From Gillisia sp. CAL575 (GTDB lineage: Bacteria; Bacteroidota; Bacteroidia; Flavobacteriales; Flavobacteriaceae): a stretch of 64,000 nucleotides of DNA. Shown piece after piece: positions 26,285 through 35,205 of the stretch. The notes beneath the pieces were generated by a model. That model ran no database searches. It was not told where the DNA came from and worked only from the letters and a program-made list of their open reading frames with translations. A program made the position numbers and the translations under genes. Position 1 is the stretch's first letter. The number at the start of each line of letters is the position of its first letter. The stretch is taken from contig NZ_APHJ01000019.1 in the NCBI RefSeq assembly GCF_000403785.1, positions 124,001 to 188,000 of the forward strand. The letters are read 5' to 3'.

Positions 26285-26545
26285 ATGGCTCACAAAAAAG
26301 GTGTCGGTAGTTCTAAGAATGGTAGAGAATCAGAATCAAAACGCTTAGGTGTTAAGATTTTTGGTGGTCAAGCTGCCATTGCAGGAAATATCATCGTTAG
26401 ACAAAGAGGTTATACACACAATCCAGGAGATAATGTGTATGGAGGGAAAGATCATACTTTACATGCTAGAGTTGATGGTCTTGTAAAATTCACAAAAAAG
26501 AGAAATAACAAATCTTACGTTTCTATAGAACCGTTTGAAGTATAG
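26285..26545 (+). CDS. rpmA: 50S ribosomal protein L27
   Basis: 86 residues, starting [23 protein letters not shown] (quoted in part), with [10 protein letters not shown]-like region [13 protein letters not shown] and the GGKDHTLHA motif. The N-terminus reaches toward the peptidyl transferase centre in the L27 family. No Firmicutes-type cleavable leader is present. Terminator directly after. Confidence 0.97.
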   Translation: MAHKKGVGSSKNGRESESKRLGVKIFGGQAAIAGNIIVRQRGYTHNPGDNVYGGKDHTLHARVDGLVKFTKKRNNKSYVSIEPFEV

Positions 26546-26565
26546 TTGATCTTTTGAATTTATAT

Positions 26566-26602
26566 AAAAAGCCCTTTCTGGAAACAGAAAGGGCTTTTTT
26601 TT
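26566..26602 (+). terminator. Rho-independent terminator after rpmA
   Basis: Perfect arms AAAAGCCCTTTCTG and CAGAAAGGGCTTTT with a GAAA tetraloop and a run of T. Confidence 0.95.
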
Positions 26603-26628
26603 GTACTTTTAAATGTAAATGGATCCTT

Positions 26629-26847
26629 ATGAATTTTATCACCATATTAAATACGCCTAATAATTTCCAGATAGCCATTGTGAAGAATTTGTTTGATCAG
26701 GAGAAAATTCAATACAGAATCCCTGATGAATTTGTAAATAGTGCGGCTGGAATTGGTGCTCTTGGAATTACTGGAATGAGAGTACAAGTAATAGAAGAAG
26801 ATTTAATGAGAGCTAAAAAAATATTAGAAGGAGTAAGCATCCTTTAG
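26629..26847 (+). CDS. DUF2007 domain protein
   Basis: 72 residues. I chose the ATG at 26629 because an earlier in-frame ATG would read through the rpmA terminator. The NFITILNTPNNFQIAIVKNL and GMRVQVIEEDLMRAKKIL patterns match DUF2007, here without a zinc ribbon. A second family member lies at 322-738 in the biotin operon. Function unknown; sometimes described as putative signal-transducing. Confidence 0.7.
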   Translation: MNFITILNTPNNFQIAIVKNLFDQEKIQYRIPDEFVNSAAGIGALGITGMRVQVIEEDLMRAKKILEGVSIL

Positions 26848-26876
26848 CAATAGAATTGCCTTATAAAAGAAAAATA

Positions 26877-26911
26877 AAAGACCCCTTTCTATTTCTAGAA
26901 AGGGGTCTTTT
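26877..26911. terminator. bidirectional terminator between DUF2007 gene and ahcY
   Basis: Arms AAAGACCCCTTTCT and AGAAAGGGGTCTTT with a 6-nt loop and A- and T-runs on each side; the flanking genes are convergent. Confidence 0.9.
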
Positions 26912-26929
26912 AATTATATGCCAATGGCA

Positions 26930-28246
26930 TTAGTATCTGTAATACTCAGGTTTAAATGGACCTTCTACAGTTACGCCAATATACTCTGCCTGTTCTGTTG
27001 ATAATTCTGTTAGCTCTACACCAATTTTTTCTAAATGAAGTTTAGCAACTTTCTCATCTAAATGCTTAGGAAGCATATAAACTTCATTTTCGTAGTTACC
27101 AGCATTTTTCCAAAGCTCTATCTGTGCCAAAGTCTGGTTTGTAAATGAGTTACTCATTACAAAACTAGGGTGACCTGTTGCACAACCAAGATTTACCAAT
27201 CTACCTTCAGCTAGTAAAATTATATCTTTTCCGTCGATGGTATATTTATCTACCTGTGGCTTAATAGTATCTTTAGTATCTCCGAAGTTATCATTTAACC
27301 AAGTAACTGCAATTTCATTATCAAAGTGGCCAATATTACAAACGATAGTTTTGTCTTTCATCATTTTAAAATGTTCACCTCTTACAATGTCTTTATTCCC
27401 TGTAGTGGTAATAACGATATCTGCTGTTGGAAGAATAGTTTCCAGTTTTTTAACTTCAAAACCGTCCATAGCAGCTTGTAAAGCACAAATAGGATCTATT
27501 TCTGTAACAGTTACAATAGAACCAGCTCCTTTAAAGGAAGCTGCAGTACCTTTTCCAACATCACCATACCCACAAACTACAACTCTTTTACCAGCTAGCA
27601 TGATATCTGTAGCTCTACGTATAGCATCTACAGCGCTTTCTCTACATCCGTATTTGTTGTCGAATTTAGATTTTGTAACCGAATCGTTAATGTTAATAGC
27701 AGGCATTGGAAGCGTTCCATTCTTTACTCTCTCATATAATCTATGCACACCAGTAGTGGTTTCTTCTGAAAGACCTCTAACTCCATCTGCTAATTCAGGA
27801 TATTTATCTAATACCATATTGGTAAGATCTCCACCATCATCCAAGATCATGTTAAGTGGTTTACGATCTTCTCCAAAAAATAAAGTTTGCTCTATACACC
27901 AGTTAAATTCTTCCTCATTCATGCCTTTCCAAGCATATACTGGAACTCCGGTAGCTGCAATAGCTGCTGCCGCCTGATCTTGAGTGGAAAAGATATTACA
28001 AGAACTCCAAGTAACTTCAGCTCCTAGAGCCTTAAGAGTTTCTATTAAAACTGCCGTTTGGATAGTCATGTGTAAACATCCAGCGATGCGCGCGCCTTTT
28101 AAGGGTTGTTCTGATCCAAATTCTTCACGAAGAGACATTAAACCTGGCATTTCAGCTTCAGCTAATTCTATTTCTTTTCTTCCCCAATCTGCAAGGGAAA
28201 TATCTTTAACTTTATAGGCCGTATAAGGCACTGTTTTAGTCGACAT
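26930..28246 (-). CDS. ahcY: S-adenosylhomocysteine hydrolase
   Basis: 438 residues from ATG 28246 ([21 protein letters not shown]); a slightly longer reading upstream is less likely. NAD-dependent enzyme that splits SAH to adenosine and homocysteine, keeping methylation going. Visible are the NAD-binding [17 protein letters not shown], the [13 protein letters not shown] region, [10 protein letters not shown], and the C-terminal PFKPEYYRY, which carries the K/Y pair closing the NAD site. The 39-residue bacterial insert seen in some classes is present near residues 150-190 ([14 protein letters not shown] region). No SAH riboswitch upstream. Confidence 0.97.
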   Translation of the reverse strand: MSTKTVPYTAYKVKDISLADWGRKEIELAEAEMPGLMSLREEFGSEQPLKGARIAGCLHMTIQTAVLIETLKALGAEVTWSSCNIFSTQDQAAAAIAATGVPVYAWKGMNEEEFNWCIEQTLFFGEDRKPLNMILDDGGDLTNMVLDKYPELADGVRGLSEETTTGVHRLYERVKNGTLPMPAININDSVTKSKFDNKYGCRESAVDAIRRATDIMLAGKRVVVCGYGDVGKGTAASFKGAGSIVTVTEIDPICALQAAMDGFEVKKLETILPTADIVITTTGNKDIVRGEHFKMMKDKTIVCNIGHFDNEIAVTWLNDNFGDTKDTIKPQVDKYTIDGKDIILLAEGRLVNLGCATGHPSFVMSNSFTNQTLAQIELWKNAGNYENEVYMLPKHLDEKVAKLHLEKIGVELTELSTEQAEYIGVTVEGPFKPEYYRY

Positions 28247-28310
28247 ATTATTATATTTGATTTTTAGCAATTTTTCAGTCGCAAAAGTACGTAATATCTA
28301 ACAAAATTTC

Positions 28311-28958
28311 ATGGCACTTTACAAAACAATAACAGTTGACGAAGGCACTAAAGTCCTCATTTGGAAGATCGAAGAATCTTTGGATTGGCTTAGGAAGGAT
28401 GTAGAATTAACTGAAAATTGCCAATCTCGTGTGGAAGGTATGAAATCTGAAATCCATAAACGTGGATTCATGAGTATAAGACATTTGTTTGCTGAAATGG
28501 GCTATACAGATCATGATCTATATTATGACGAGAATGGAAAACCTCATTTAAAAGATGGGAAATGCATCTCTATTACACACTCTTTTAATTTTACGGCTAT
28601 CATTATTTCTGAAAATGAAGTAGGGATAGATATTGAAAAACAAAGGAACAAAATATTAAAAATCGCTGAAAAATTCACTCCTTTAAAGGAGTATCATACG
28701 CTTGCAAATGAAGATGCCCTTATTAGAAAACTTACCATAGTTTGGGGAGGCAAAGAATCTATTTATAAATTATATTCTCAACCAGGCCTCGGGTTTTTAC
28801 AACACATCAATATAGCCGATTTTGATTTCGATGATAAAAAAACTACTGGGAAAGTTTATTTTAAAGGGAAGGATTCTAATTATAATTTAGAATTTTTAGA
28901 ATTTGAAGGATTTACCTGTGTTTATGCAAAGCTTTCTAAAGCTGCAGAAAAAAAATAA
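28311..28958 (+). CDS. 4'-phosphopantetheinyl transferase family protein
   Basis: 215 residues, Sfp-like length (larger than AcpS). The Mg2+ and CoA motifs are VGIDIEKQ (about residue 103) and WGGKESIYKLY (about 145), with ISITHSF before them. It transfers phosphopantetheine from CoA to carrier proteins. It starts 65 bp from the divergent ahcY and is 2 bp from the next gene, so it probably shares a transcript with the prenyltransferase. Confidence 0.88.
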   Translation: MALYKTITVDEGTKVLIWKIEESLDWLRKDVELTENCQSRVEGMKSEIHKRGFMSIRHLFAEMGYTDHDLYYDENGKPHLKDGKCISITHSFNFTAIIISENEVGIDIEKQRNKILKIAEKFTPLKEYHTLANEDALIRKLTIVWGGKESIYKLYSQPGLGFLQHINIADFDFDDKKTTGKVYFKGKDSNYNLEFLEFEGFTCVYAKLSKAAEKK

Positions 28959-28960
28959 GT

Positions 28961-29671
28961 ATGTACACAGCTACTATTTATGAAAATCTATCTCTTCTAA
29001 AAGATCTCGATCAAAAACAACTTACAGTTCTCATAGATCCCGACAAATTTGACGATTTTAAAGCAGACAAGTTCTTTAATGATCTTCCAAATGAGATCAC
29101 TCATATCTTTGTTGGAGGTAGTACAGTTGAAGTAAATAAAACAGACAGAACAGTGTCTGCAATTAAAAAGTTTTCAGATTTACCTCTCATTATTTTTCCT
29201 GGAGACCATACTCAGATTACAGAAAAAGCCGATGGAATTCTTTTCTTATGCTTGTTGTCTGGCAGAAATCCGGAGTATTTAATAGAACAACAAATAAAAT
29301 CTATAAGCAAACTAAAAAAATCCAATCTAGAGATTATTCCAACAGGCTATATTTTAATAGATGGAGGAAAGGAATGTGCGGTCCAAAGAATAAGCAAGAC
29401 GAAGCCAATGCCCCAAAATAATGTGAAAGCTATTGTAAATACAGCCTTGGCAGGTCAATATTCTGGGAAGAAATTAATTTATTTGGAAGCAGGAAGTGGA
29501 GCAATTAATCATGTTTCCATAGAAATCATTAGGGAAGTGAAAATGGCAATTTCCATTCCTTTGATCGTGGGTGGCGGAATTAAGAACTCACATCAACTCA
29601 ATGTTATTTATAATGCCGGTGCAGATATGGCAGTTATTGGTACTGCCTTTGAAAACGGGAATTTCTATTAA
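28961..29671 (+). CDS. geranylgeranylglyceryl/heptaprenylglyceryl phosphate synthase family protein
   Basis: 236 residues, TIM-barrel PcrB/GGGPS family: transfers a polyprenyl group to sn-glycerol-1-phosphate to make an ether bond. Conserved features are LTVLIDPDKF at the N-terminus, FVGGSTVE, IFPGDHTQITEKADGILF, YLEAGSGA, and VGGGIKNSHQLN at the phosphate end. The family makes archaeal lipid precursors; bacterial members in Bacteroidota are known but their product role is unclear. It overlaps nothing and follows the PPTase by 2 bp. Confidence 0.85.
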   Translation: MYTATIYENLSLLKDLDQKQLTVLIDPDKFDDFKADKFFNDLPNEITHIFVGGSTVEVNKTDRTVSAIKKFSDLPLIIFPGDHTQITEKADGILFLCLLSGRNPEYLIEQQIKSISKLKKSNLEIIPTGYILIDGGKECAVQRISKTKPMPQNNVKAIVNTALAGQYSGKKLIYLEAGSGAINHVSIEIIREVKMAISIPLIVGGGIKNSHQLNVIYNAGADMAVIGTAFENGNFY

Positions 29672-29675
29672 CATG

Positions 29676-29713
29676 AAAACACATGTTATAAACCAATACT
29701 TTTAATGTGTTTT
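29676..29713 (+). terminator. possible weak terminator after GGGP synthase gene
   Basis: AAAACACAT and ATGTGTTTT form a 9-bp stem with a long ~20-nt loop, ending in T. AT-rich and so only moderately convincing. Confidence 0.4.
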
Positions 29714-29822
29714 TCATTCAATATTATGTCTTTATAGATCTAAATAAAATTATAAGCATGGTAATGCTCCCGATGCTCATTAAAATATATTTAAATTTGA
29801 ATATCATAAAAAAATATATTTC

Positions 29823-30083
29823 ATGAAAATTTCCGTAGAACTTACTTTAACTCCTTTGCAGGACATTTATGAACCTGCAATCATAGATTTCATCAAGCAA
29901 CTAAGAGCTTCTGGATTAACCGTTTTGGAAAATCCATTAAGTACTCAGGTGTATGGAGAATATGACAAGGTAATGGGAGTTTTAAATAAAGAAATGAAGA
30001 CTGCATTAGAATCTGTAGAACGTGGCCTGCTTTATATTAAAATCGTAAAATCTGACAGAAGCGACTATGCAGCCGATTTTTGA
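29823..30083 (+). CDS. thiamine-binding protein (DUF77/YkoF-like)
   Basis: 86 residues. The family signature is MKISVELTLTPLQD, a central TVLENPLSTQVYGEYD, and a C-terminal GLLYIKIVKSDRS. Such MTH1187/YkoF-type proteins bind thiamine-type ligands; here ligand assignment rests on the family. It overlaps the permease gene by 17 bp, a strong sign of co-translation. Confidence 0.7.
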   Translation: MKISVELTLTPLQDIYEPAIIDFIKQLRASGLTVLENPLSTQVYGEYDKVMGVLNKEMKTALESVERGLLYIKIVKSDRSDYAADF

Positions 30084-30705
30084 TTTCTTTTTTGGGCAGT
30101 ACTATGAGTATCCAACCTTATTTATATATCTAGAAGTTATAGCGGTAATTTTTGGGTTTCTATCTGTTTGGTATTCAAAGCAGGAAAATATCTTGGTATA
30201 TCCAACAGGGATTATAAGTACCCTTATTTTTGTATATCTCTTGTGGCAATGGGAGTTGTTGGGGGATATGATGATAAATGCTTACTATTTTACAATGAGT
30301 ATTTACGGTTGGTATATTTGGACCAGAAAAGTGGATGCTACACATTTTACTCCGGTCACAAAAATGACTAAAAAGGAACATTTGTGGTCTGTTTTAATAT
30401 TTATTGCCACTTTATTATTTGTTTTTGGAGTGTATGAGTATTTTGAAAAATGGAATAATTGGACTGCCTATATAGATGCTATTACCACCGCTGTGTTTTT
30501 TGTTGGAATGTGGTTAATGGCAAAAAAGAAAATAGAGAATTGGATTTTTTGGATCATTGGTGATATCATTTCAGTACCACTTTATTTTTATAAAGGCTTA
30601 ACTTTAACCAGTTTTCAATATTTATTATTTACAATTATAGCCATTTTTGGTTATTACGCATGGAAGAAAAGCTTAAACAAAAACCTTCAGACTGTTTTAA
30701 AGTAG
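30067..30705 (+). CDS. PnuC-family vitamin permease (nicotinamide riboside or thiamine; PnuT-like)
   Basis: 212 residues with about seven hydrophobic helices. Features are a FGFLSVWYSKQENILVYPTG motif, repeated Trp residues (LWQWELLGDMMINAYYF, YGWYIW), and WIIGDIISVPLYFYKG near the C-terminus, which are PnuC-family hallmarks. PnuC imports nicotinamide riboside by facilitated diffusion, while relatives (PnuT) import thiamine. The upstream thiamine-binding protein points to thiamine, the downstream NadR-like kinase to NR; the choice is unresolved. It overlaps both neighbours (17 and 46 bp). Confidence 0.85.
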   Translation: MQPIFDFFFGQYYEYPTLFIYLEVIAVIFGFLSVWYSKQENILVYPTGIISTLIFVYLLWQWELLGDMMINAYYFTMSIYGWYIWTRKVDATHFTPVTKMTKKEHLWSVLIFIATLLFVFGVYEYFEKWNNWTAYIDAITTAVFFVGMWLMAKKKIENWIFWIIGDIISVPLYFYKGLTLTSFQYLLFTIIAIFGYYAWKKSLNKNLQTVLK

Positions 30706-31229
30706 TATTGTTTGGACCGGAATCCACCGGGAAAACTACTATGGCAAAAAAACTTGCAACCCATTTTGAAACTGAGTGGGTTGCGGAATACATGAGAGAA
30801 TATCTCCAGAAAAAATGGGATTCTACAAAAGAAGTCTGTGTCCCAGAAGATCTTGTGTCTATTGCTGAAGGCCAAATAGAAGGAGAGAATAAAAAAGCTA
30901 GAACAGCAAATAAAGTATTGTTTTGTGATACAGATCTTTTAGAATTAACCGTCTATTCCAAAGCTTATTATAATGAGTTTTGTAATCCTTCTATTCTTAA
31001 ACATGCGTTAAACAATTGGTACGACCTTTACTTTTTAACTAATATTGATGTTCCTTGGATTCCCGACGATCTAAGAGACAAACCCTATGATAGGGAAGGA
31101 ATGTTTAATAAATTTAAAAGCTCCCTACGCTTTCATAACAGACCTTTTGTTGAATTAAAAGGAAATGAGACCGAACGGTTTGAAACTGCGGTTTCAGCAA
31201 TTAATGAATTATTAAAGTCAAAAAATTGA
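30660..31229 (+). CDS. NadR-like AAA-type P-loop kinase
   Basis: 189 residues with Walker A FGPESTGKTTMAKKL at ~18-28, followed by WVAEYMREYL, FCDTDLLELTVYSKAYY, and a lid-like DKPYDREGMF. It resembles the ribosylnicotinamide kinase domain of NadR without the adenylyltransferase part. In a permease-kinase pair it would trap the imported vitamin by phosphorylation. It overlaps the permease by 46 bp and ends in a 4-bp TTGA overlap with the DUF4301 gene. Confidence 0.75.
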   Translation: MEEKLKQKPSDCFKVVLFGPESTGKTTMAKKLATHFETEWVAEYMREYLQKKWDSTKEVCVPEDLVSIAEGQIEGENKKARTANKVLFCDTDLLELTVYSKAYYNEFCNPSILKHALNNWYDLYFLTNIDVPWIPDDLRDKPYDREGMFNKFKSSLRFHNRPFVELKGNETERFETAVSAINELLKSKN

Positions 31230-32779
31230 AATTTAGCCAGAAAGATATTGCCCAGATCCAAGATAAAGGACTTAGTTTAAAAGAGATAGAAGACCAAATC
31301 GCTATTTTTAAGCGAGGCAATAAACCTGTAAAGATATTATCTGCTGCAACCTTGGGACATGGTATAAGTGAGATAGATACCAAACAAGCTGATAAGTTCA
31401 TTTGTATATTTGAAGATCTTAAACATAATCTTAAACTCCTAAATTTTATACCTGCATCTGGTGCTGCTACTAGAATGTTTAAAGAATTATATGTTTTTGT
31501 TGAAAATTTTGATCCTGAGAATGATTCTTTGCAAGAATATTTCAGAAGAAATGAAAGCGAAAATCTGGAGCAGTTTTTAAGTAATCTTCATAAGTTACCT
31601 TTCTATGAAGAAACTCTTTCTTCAGCAATTAAAAATTATCCGGATTTTGAGAATAGTTCCGAAGGCATTAAAAACTATTACCTAGTTAGATCAATGTTAT
31701 TTGAGCCAGGACTGGAGCTCGGGAACTTTCCTAAAGGGCTGGTTCCATTTCATAAATATAAAGAGTTTACTGCTACAGCTTTCGAAGAGCATCTTTATGA
31801 AACTGTCACTTATGCTGAAAAAAATAATAAAGCCACGCTTCATTTTACCGTTTCCAAAGAACATCTAGATAAATTCAAAAATGAATATGATAAGATTAGG
31901 ACTAGGGTAGAGGAACAAACGGGAGCTGCTTTTCAAATTGGATTTTCTTTCCAAGATCAAAATACAGATACTATTGCTGTAGATTCTTCTAATGAAATTT
32001 TTAGGACTTCCACTCAAGAAATGTTTTTTAGACCAGGAGGTCATGGAGCTTTAATAGAAAACCTTAATAATTTAGATGCCGATATTGTTTTTATCAAGAA
32101 TATAGACAACCTAGTAATTGAGTCTAATAGAAAAGATGTAGCTTTTTACAAAAAAATGCTAGCAGGAAATTTATTAAAGATCCAGCAAGAATGTTTTTAT
32201 TATCTGGAGATTTTAGATGCTCAGAATTTCACTGAGGTCAGCCTTAAGCAAATTATTGATTTTTCAAAGAATCAATTATCATTAAATTTTTTAAGTGGAG
32301 TTGAATCACTTTCTGAAGAAGAACAGATACATAAATTAAAGGAGCTAATAAATAGGCCTTTACGTGTATGTGGAATGGTTAAAAATGAAGGAGAACCTGG
32401 TGGCGGGCCATTTTTGGTGGAATTCGAAAATGGAGATTCTTCCCTTCAAATTATCGAAGGAGCACAGATTGATTCTAAGGATCCACAACAAAAAGAGATA
32501 GCACAAAATGCCACTCATTTTAATCCTGTAGATCTGGTTTGTGGATTAAAAAATTATAAAGGAGAGAAATTTGATCTTAACAATTTTGTAGATCCAGAGA
32601 TGAGTTTTATTACCTCTAAAACAAAGGATGGAAAAGTCTTAAAAGCTTTGGAACTTCCGGGCTTATGGAATGGCGCTATGGCAAAATGGAATACTGTTTT
32701 TGTAGAGGTCCCTGTTTCCACCTTCAATCCTGTAAAAACAGTTGCAGATCTTTTAAAACCGACCCATCAGCCTAAATAA
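31226..32779 (+). CDS. DUF4301 protein
   Basis: 517 residues starting at TTG 31226, which overlaps the previous stop by 4 bp. Conserved-looking parts are FIPASGAATRMFKEL near residue 75, LVPFHKY, FRPGGHGALIENLNNLDADIVFIKN, and a C-terminal CGMVKNEGEPGGGPFLVEF. The GAATRMFKEL and GGHGALIENL motifs suggest a nucleotidyltransferase-like sugar/nucleotide binding fold, but I do not assign a reaction. Fused translationally to the vitamin-uptake operon. Confidence 0.7.
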   Translation: MKFSQKDIAQIQDKGLSLKEIEDQIAIFKRGNKPVKILSAATLGHGISEIDTKQADKFICIFEDLKHNLKLLNFIPASGAATRMFKELYVFVENFDPENDSLQEYFRRNESENLEQFLSNLHKLPFYEETLSSAIKNYPDFENSSEGIKNYYLVRSMLFEPGLELGNFPKGLVPFHKYKEFTATAFEEHLYETVTYAEKNNKATLHFTVSKEHLDKFKNEYDKIRTRVEEQTGAAFQIGFSFQDQNTDTIAVDSSNEIFRTSTQEMFFRPGGHGALIENLNNLDADIVFIKNIDNLVIESNRKDVAFYKKMLAGNLLKIQQECFYYLEILDAQNFTEVSLKQIIDFSKNQLSLNFLSGVESLSEEEQIHKLKELINRPLRVCGMVKNEGEPGGGPFLVEFENGDSSLQIIEGAQIDSKDPQQKEIAQNATHFNPVDLVCGLKNYKGEKFDLNNFVDPEMSFITSKTKDGKVLKALELPGLWNGAMAKWNTVFVEVPVSTFNPVKTVADLLKPTHQPK

Positions 32780-32782
32780 ACT

Positions 32783-33187
32783 ATGCCTGATATTGAGATA
32801 CTATTTAATGAGGTTTCATTTAAAGCTGTTCGTAGTTCTGGCGCTGGGGGACAACATGTAAATAAAACATCATCTAAGGTGATTCTAACTTTTAATGTAG
32901 AACAATCTTTGGGTCTTTCAGAAGAGGAAAAGGCATTGTTAAGCAAAAAACTCCAAAACAGATTAACGCTGAACAATGAATTAATTCTAAATTGTAGTGA
33001 AACAAGAAGTCAGCATAAAAATAAAGAGCTGGTTCTTGAAAGGTTTAAGGAGATTATCGTGAGCGGACTTACAAAGCCTAAAAAGAGGAAGAAGACAAAA
33101 CCAAGTAGAGCTTCGAAGTTTAAACGATTACGCAAAAAGAAAATGCATTCTGAAAAGAAAGGCAATAGACGAAAACCAGATCATTGA
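32783..33187 (+). CDS. arfB: peptide chain release factor-like alternative ribosome-rescue factor
   Basis: 134 residues: a stand-alone release factor domain 3 with the GGQ motif in SSGAGGQHVNKTSSKV, no codon-recognition domain, and a long basic C-terminal tail (KPKKRKKTKPSR, RLRKKKMHSEKKG). The tail inserts into the empty mRNA channel in ArfB/YaeJ proteins, which rescue stalled ribosomes by hydrolysing peptidyl-tRNA. It starts 3 bp after the DUF4301 stop. Confidence 0.9.
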   Translation: MPDIEILFNEVSFKAVRSSGAGGQHVNKTSSKVILTFNVEQSLGLSEEEKALLSKKLQNRLTLNNELILNCSETRSQHKNKELVLERFKEIIVSGLTKPKKRKKTKPSRASKFKRLRKKKMHSEKKGNRRKPDH

Positions 33188-33380
33188 GATTCTCAACTAA
33201 ACTGTGGAAAATATCCCCAACACAGTATTTGATATCTACACTTATCCCAATTTGGTATTTAACAGAAACATCCATAAAGTCAACATTAAAAGCCAATTAC
33301 GTTAATTTTTACTAAAATGGTATAATTATTCGTTAAGGTTAAGCAGTAAAGTATTGTATTAACTTTAAATGATGATGATT

Positions 33381-33719
33381 ATGAAAAAGTTAGGATTAAC
33401 ATTGGCAGCAATAGGATTATTTTTTACTACAGCACAAGCTCAGGTTGAAGGTGAAGTAGAAGCTGAGGGAGAGATAGAGGTAGTAGTTGCAGAAGATGAA
33501 TTTGAGAAAATAGAAGTTTCGGCTTTACCAGAAGCCATTACAGCATCTATTCTAACTCAATTTCCAAATGCTATTACTACTGAAGCATATATGAAAAATG
33601 ATGGTGAAGAGGTGATCTATAAAGTAGAACTGGATATTAATGGACAAATGAAAAAGGTCTATTTGGATACAGAAGGTAACTTGATAAAGCAAGAAGATAA
33701 GAAAGAGGAGTCTAACTAA
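33381..33719 (+). CDS. small secreted acidic PepSY-like protein
   Basis: 112 residues from the ATG at 33381; several ATG codons upstream (from 33369) are less likely because the signal peptide MKKLGLTLAAIGLFFTTAQAQ begins here. After cleavage comes an acidic run with alternating VEGEVEAEGEIEV, then a compact domain (SILTQFPNAITTEAYMKND, VYKVELDINGQMKKVYLDTEG) that resembles a PepSY/BLIP-like fold. Function unknown. Followed by a terminator, so a single-gene unit. Confidence 0.6.
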   Translation: MKKLGLTLAAIGLFFTTAQAQVEGEVEAEGEIEVVVAEDEFEKIEVSALPEAITASILTQFPNAITTEAYMKNDGEEVIYKVELDINGQMKKVYLDTEGNLIKQEDKKEESN

Positions 33720-33738
33720 CCAACCAATCTTTCTTAAT

Positions 33739-33773
33739 AAAAAGAGCTGACATTGTGGTCAGCTCTTTTTTTT
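33739..33773 (+). terminator. Rho-independent terminator after the PepSY-like gene
   Basis: Arms AAAGAGCTGAC and GTCAGCTCTTT, 6-nt loop, followed by eight T. Confidence 0.92.
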
Positions 33774-33843
33774 GTTTTAGTATGTAGGTATTTAAAAGAA
33801 CCATAATTCGTAAATTTGCGAAATATTAAATTACAGTCCAATT

Positions 33844-35205
33844 ATGGTATCCATTCTTATAGTAGAAGACGATGTGGCATTTGCAACAATGTTAAAAACC
33901 TTTTTTGAAAAAAGAGGTTATAAGGTGGACACTTCTTTTTCTGCCGCAGAAGCTTTTAAAAAAATGAAGTCAAGCCCATTTGAAGTGATACTTACAGATG
34001 TGAGATTACCTGATAGTGATGGTTTAGAAGTGCTTTTTGAGGTTAAATCTAATTATCCTACAGCTCAGGTTATTGTGATGACCAACTATGCTGAAATAAA
34101 TATGGCTGTAAAAGCCATGAAAAATGGAGCTTTTGATTATGTTTCAAAACCATTTAGACCAGAAGCTATATTACAAACTATTGAAAATGCTTTAAACCAG
34201 AAGAATTTAAATGGAACTATGAGTTCGCCGGAAGAGGTTCTTCCTAAGAAAAAGCGAAAAATAAAAGTTGCCGAATCTTCTTCAGAATTTGTGAAAGGAG
34301 TAAGTGATGCAGCAATCAAACTCAATGATTATATAGAACTCGTAGCGCCAACCAGCATGTCTGTATTGATTATGGGGGAAAGTGGAACTGGAAAGGAGCA
34401 GGTTGCGAAAAGCATACATGACAAAAGTAAAAGGAAAGGTGCCCCATTTATTGCAGTAGATTGTGGTGCTATTCCTAAAGAAATCGCCTCCAGTGAATTC
34501 TTTGGGCATGTAAAAGGATCTTTCACGGGTGCTATTCAGGATAAAACAGGACACTTTGAGGCCGCTAATGGTGGAACTTTATTTTTAGATGAAATTGGTA
34601 ATTTAAGCTATGGATTACAAGTTCAATTATTACGCGCTTTGCAGGAACGAAAAATTAAACCTGTTGGGAGTAACCATGAAATAAAAGTGGATATTAGAGT
34701 TGTAACCGCTACAAATGAAGATTTAACCAAAGCTGTTAAAGAAGGAAATTTTAGAGAGGATCTTTACCACAGATTAAATGAATTTTCGATTAAAGTGCCT
34801 GCATTGCGTGAAAGACGAGAAGACCTTATGCTCTTTGCAGATTATTTTCTAGATCAAGCTAATGAAGATCTTGAGAAAGAAGTAGTTGGATTTAGTGATG
34901 AAGCTACCGAAGCTTTTAAAAATTACGGCTGGCCAGGAAATTTAAGGGAGCTTAAAAATATGGTGAAAAGAGCTGTGTTACTTACCCAAGCCAATATAAT
35001 TCCTCTAAAAGTATTACCTCACGAAATCTCTGTTGCTAAAAGCAGCGATGAATCTTACGGTTTATTCAAGAATAAGAATGAAGAATCTTTGATCTTAGAC
35101 GCATTGGAGAAAGCACAGGGGAATAAAAGTAAAGCCGCAAGACTTTTAGATATAGACAGAAAAACACTTTACAATAAACTAAAGCAGTACGATATTAAAC
35201 TATAA
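33844..35205 (+). CDS. sigma-54-dependent response regulator (NtrC family)
   Basis: 453 residues. REC domain (residues 1-~120) with phospho-acceptor D52 in LTDVRLPDSDG; AAA+ domain with Walker A GESGTGKEQ and Walker B GGTLFLDEIG; the sigma-54 loop reads GSFTGA rather than the usual GAFTGA; C-terminal Fis-type helix-turn-helix with GNKSKAARLLDIDRKTLYNKL. It should activate RpoN promoters on phosphorylation. It converges with, and overlaps by 11 bp, the hybrid kinase gene, which is the likely partner. A TAAATTTG box lies 26 bp before the start. Confidence 0.93.
   Translation: MVSILIVEDDVAFATMLKTFFEKRGYKVDTSFSAAEAFKKMKSSPFEVILTDVRLPDSDGLEVLFEVKSNYPTAQVIVMTNYAEINMAVKAMKNGAFDYVSKPFRPEAILQTIENALNQKNLNGTMSSPEEVLPKKKRKIKVAESSSEFVKGVSDAAIKLNDYIELVAPTSMSVLIMGESGTGKEQVAKSIHDKSKRKGAPFIAVDCGAIPKEIASSEFFGHVKGSFTGAIQDKTGHFEAANGGTLFLDEIGNLSYGLQVQLLRALQERKIKPVGSNHEIKVDIRVVTATNEDLTKAVKEGNFREDLYHRLNEFSIKVPALRERREDLMLFADYFLDQANEDLEKEVVGFSDEATEAFKNYGWPGNLRELKNMVKRAVLLTQANIIPLKVLPHEISVAKSSDESYGLFKNKNEESLILDALEKAQGNKSKAARLLDIDRKTLYNKLKQYDIKL

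Noticed and set aside
27237-27977. 246-residue open frame on the plus strand opposite ahcY
   Set aside because: It is the antisense shadow of the strongly conserved ahcY and shows no family motif.
29740-29790. GGTAATGCT segment looked like part of a second TPP aptamer
   Set aside because: The other conserved blocks (CTGAGA, GAACCTG) are missing, so only a chance similarity.
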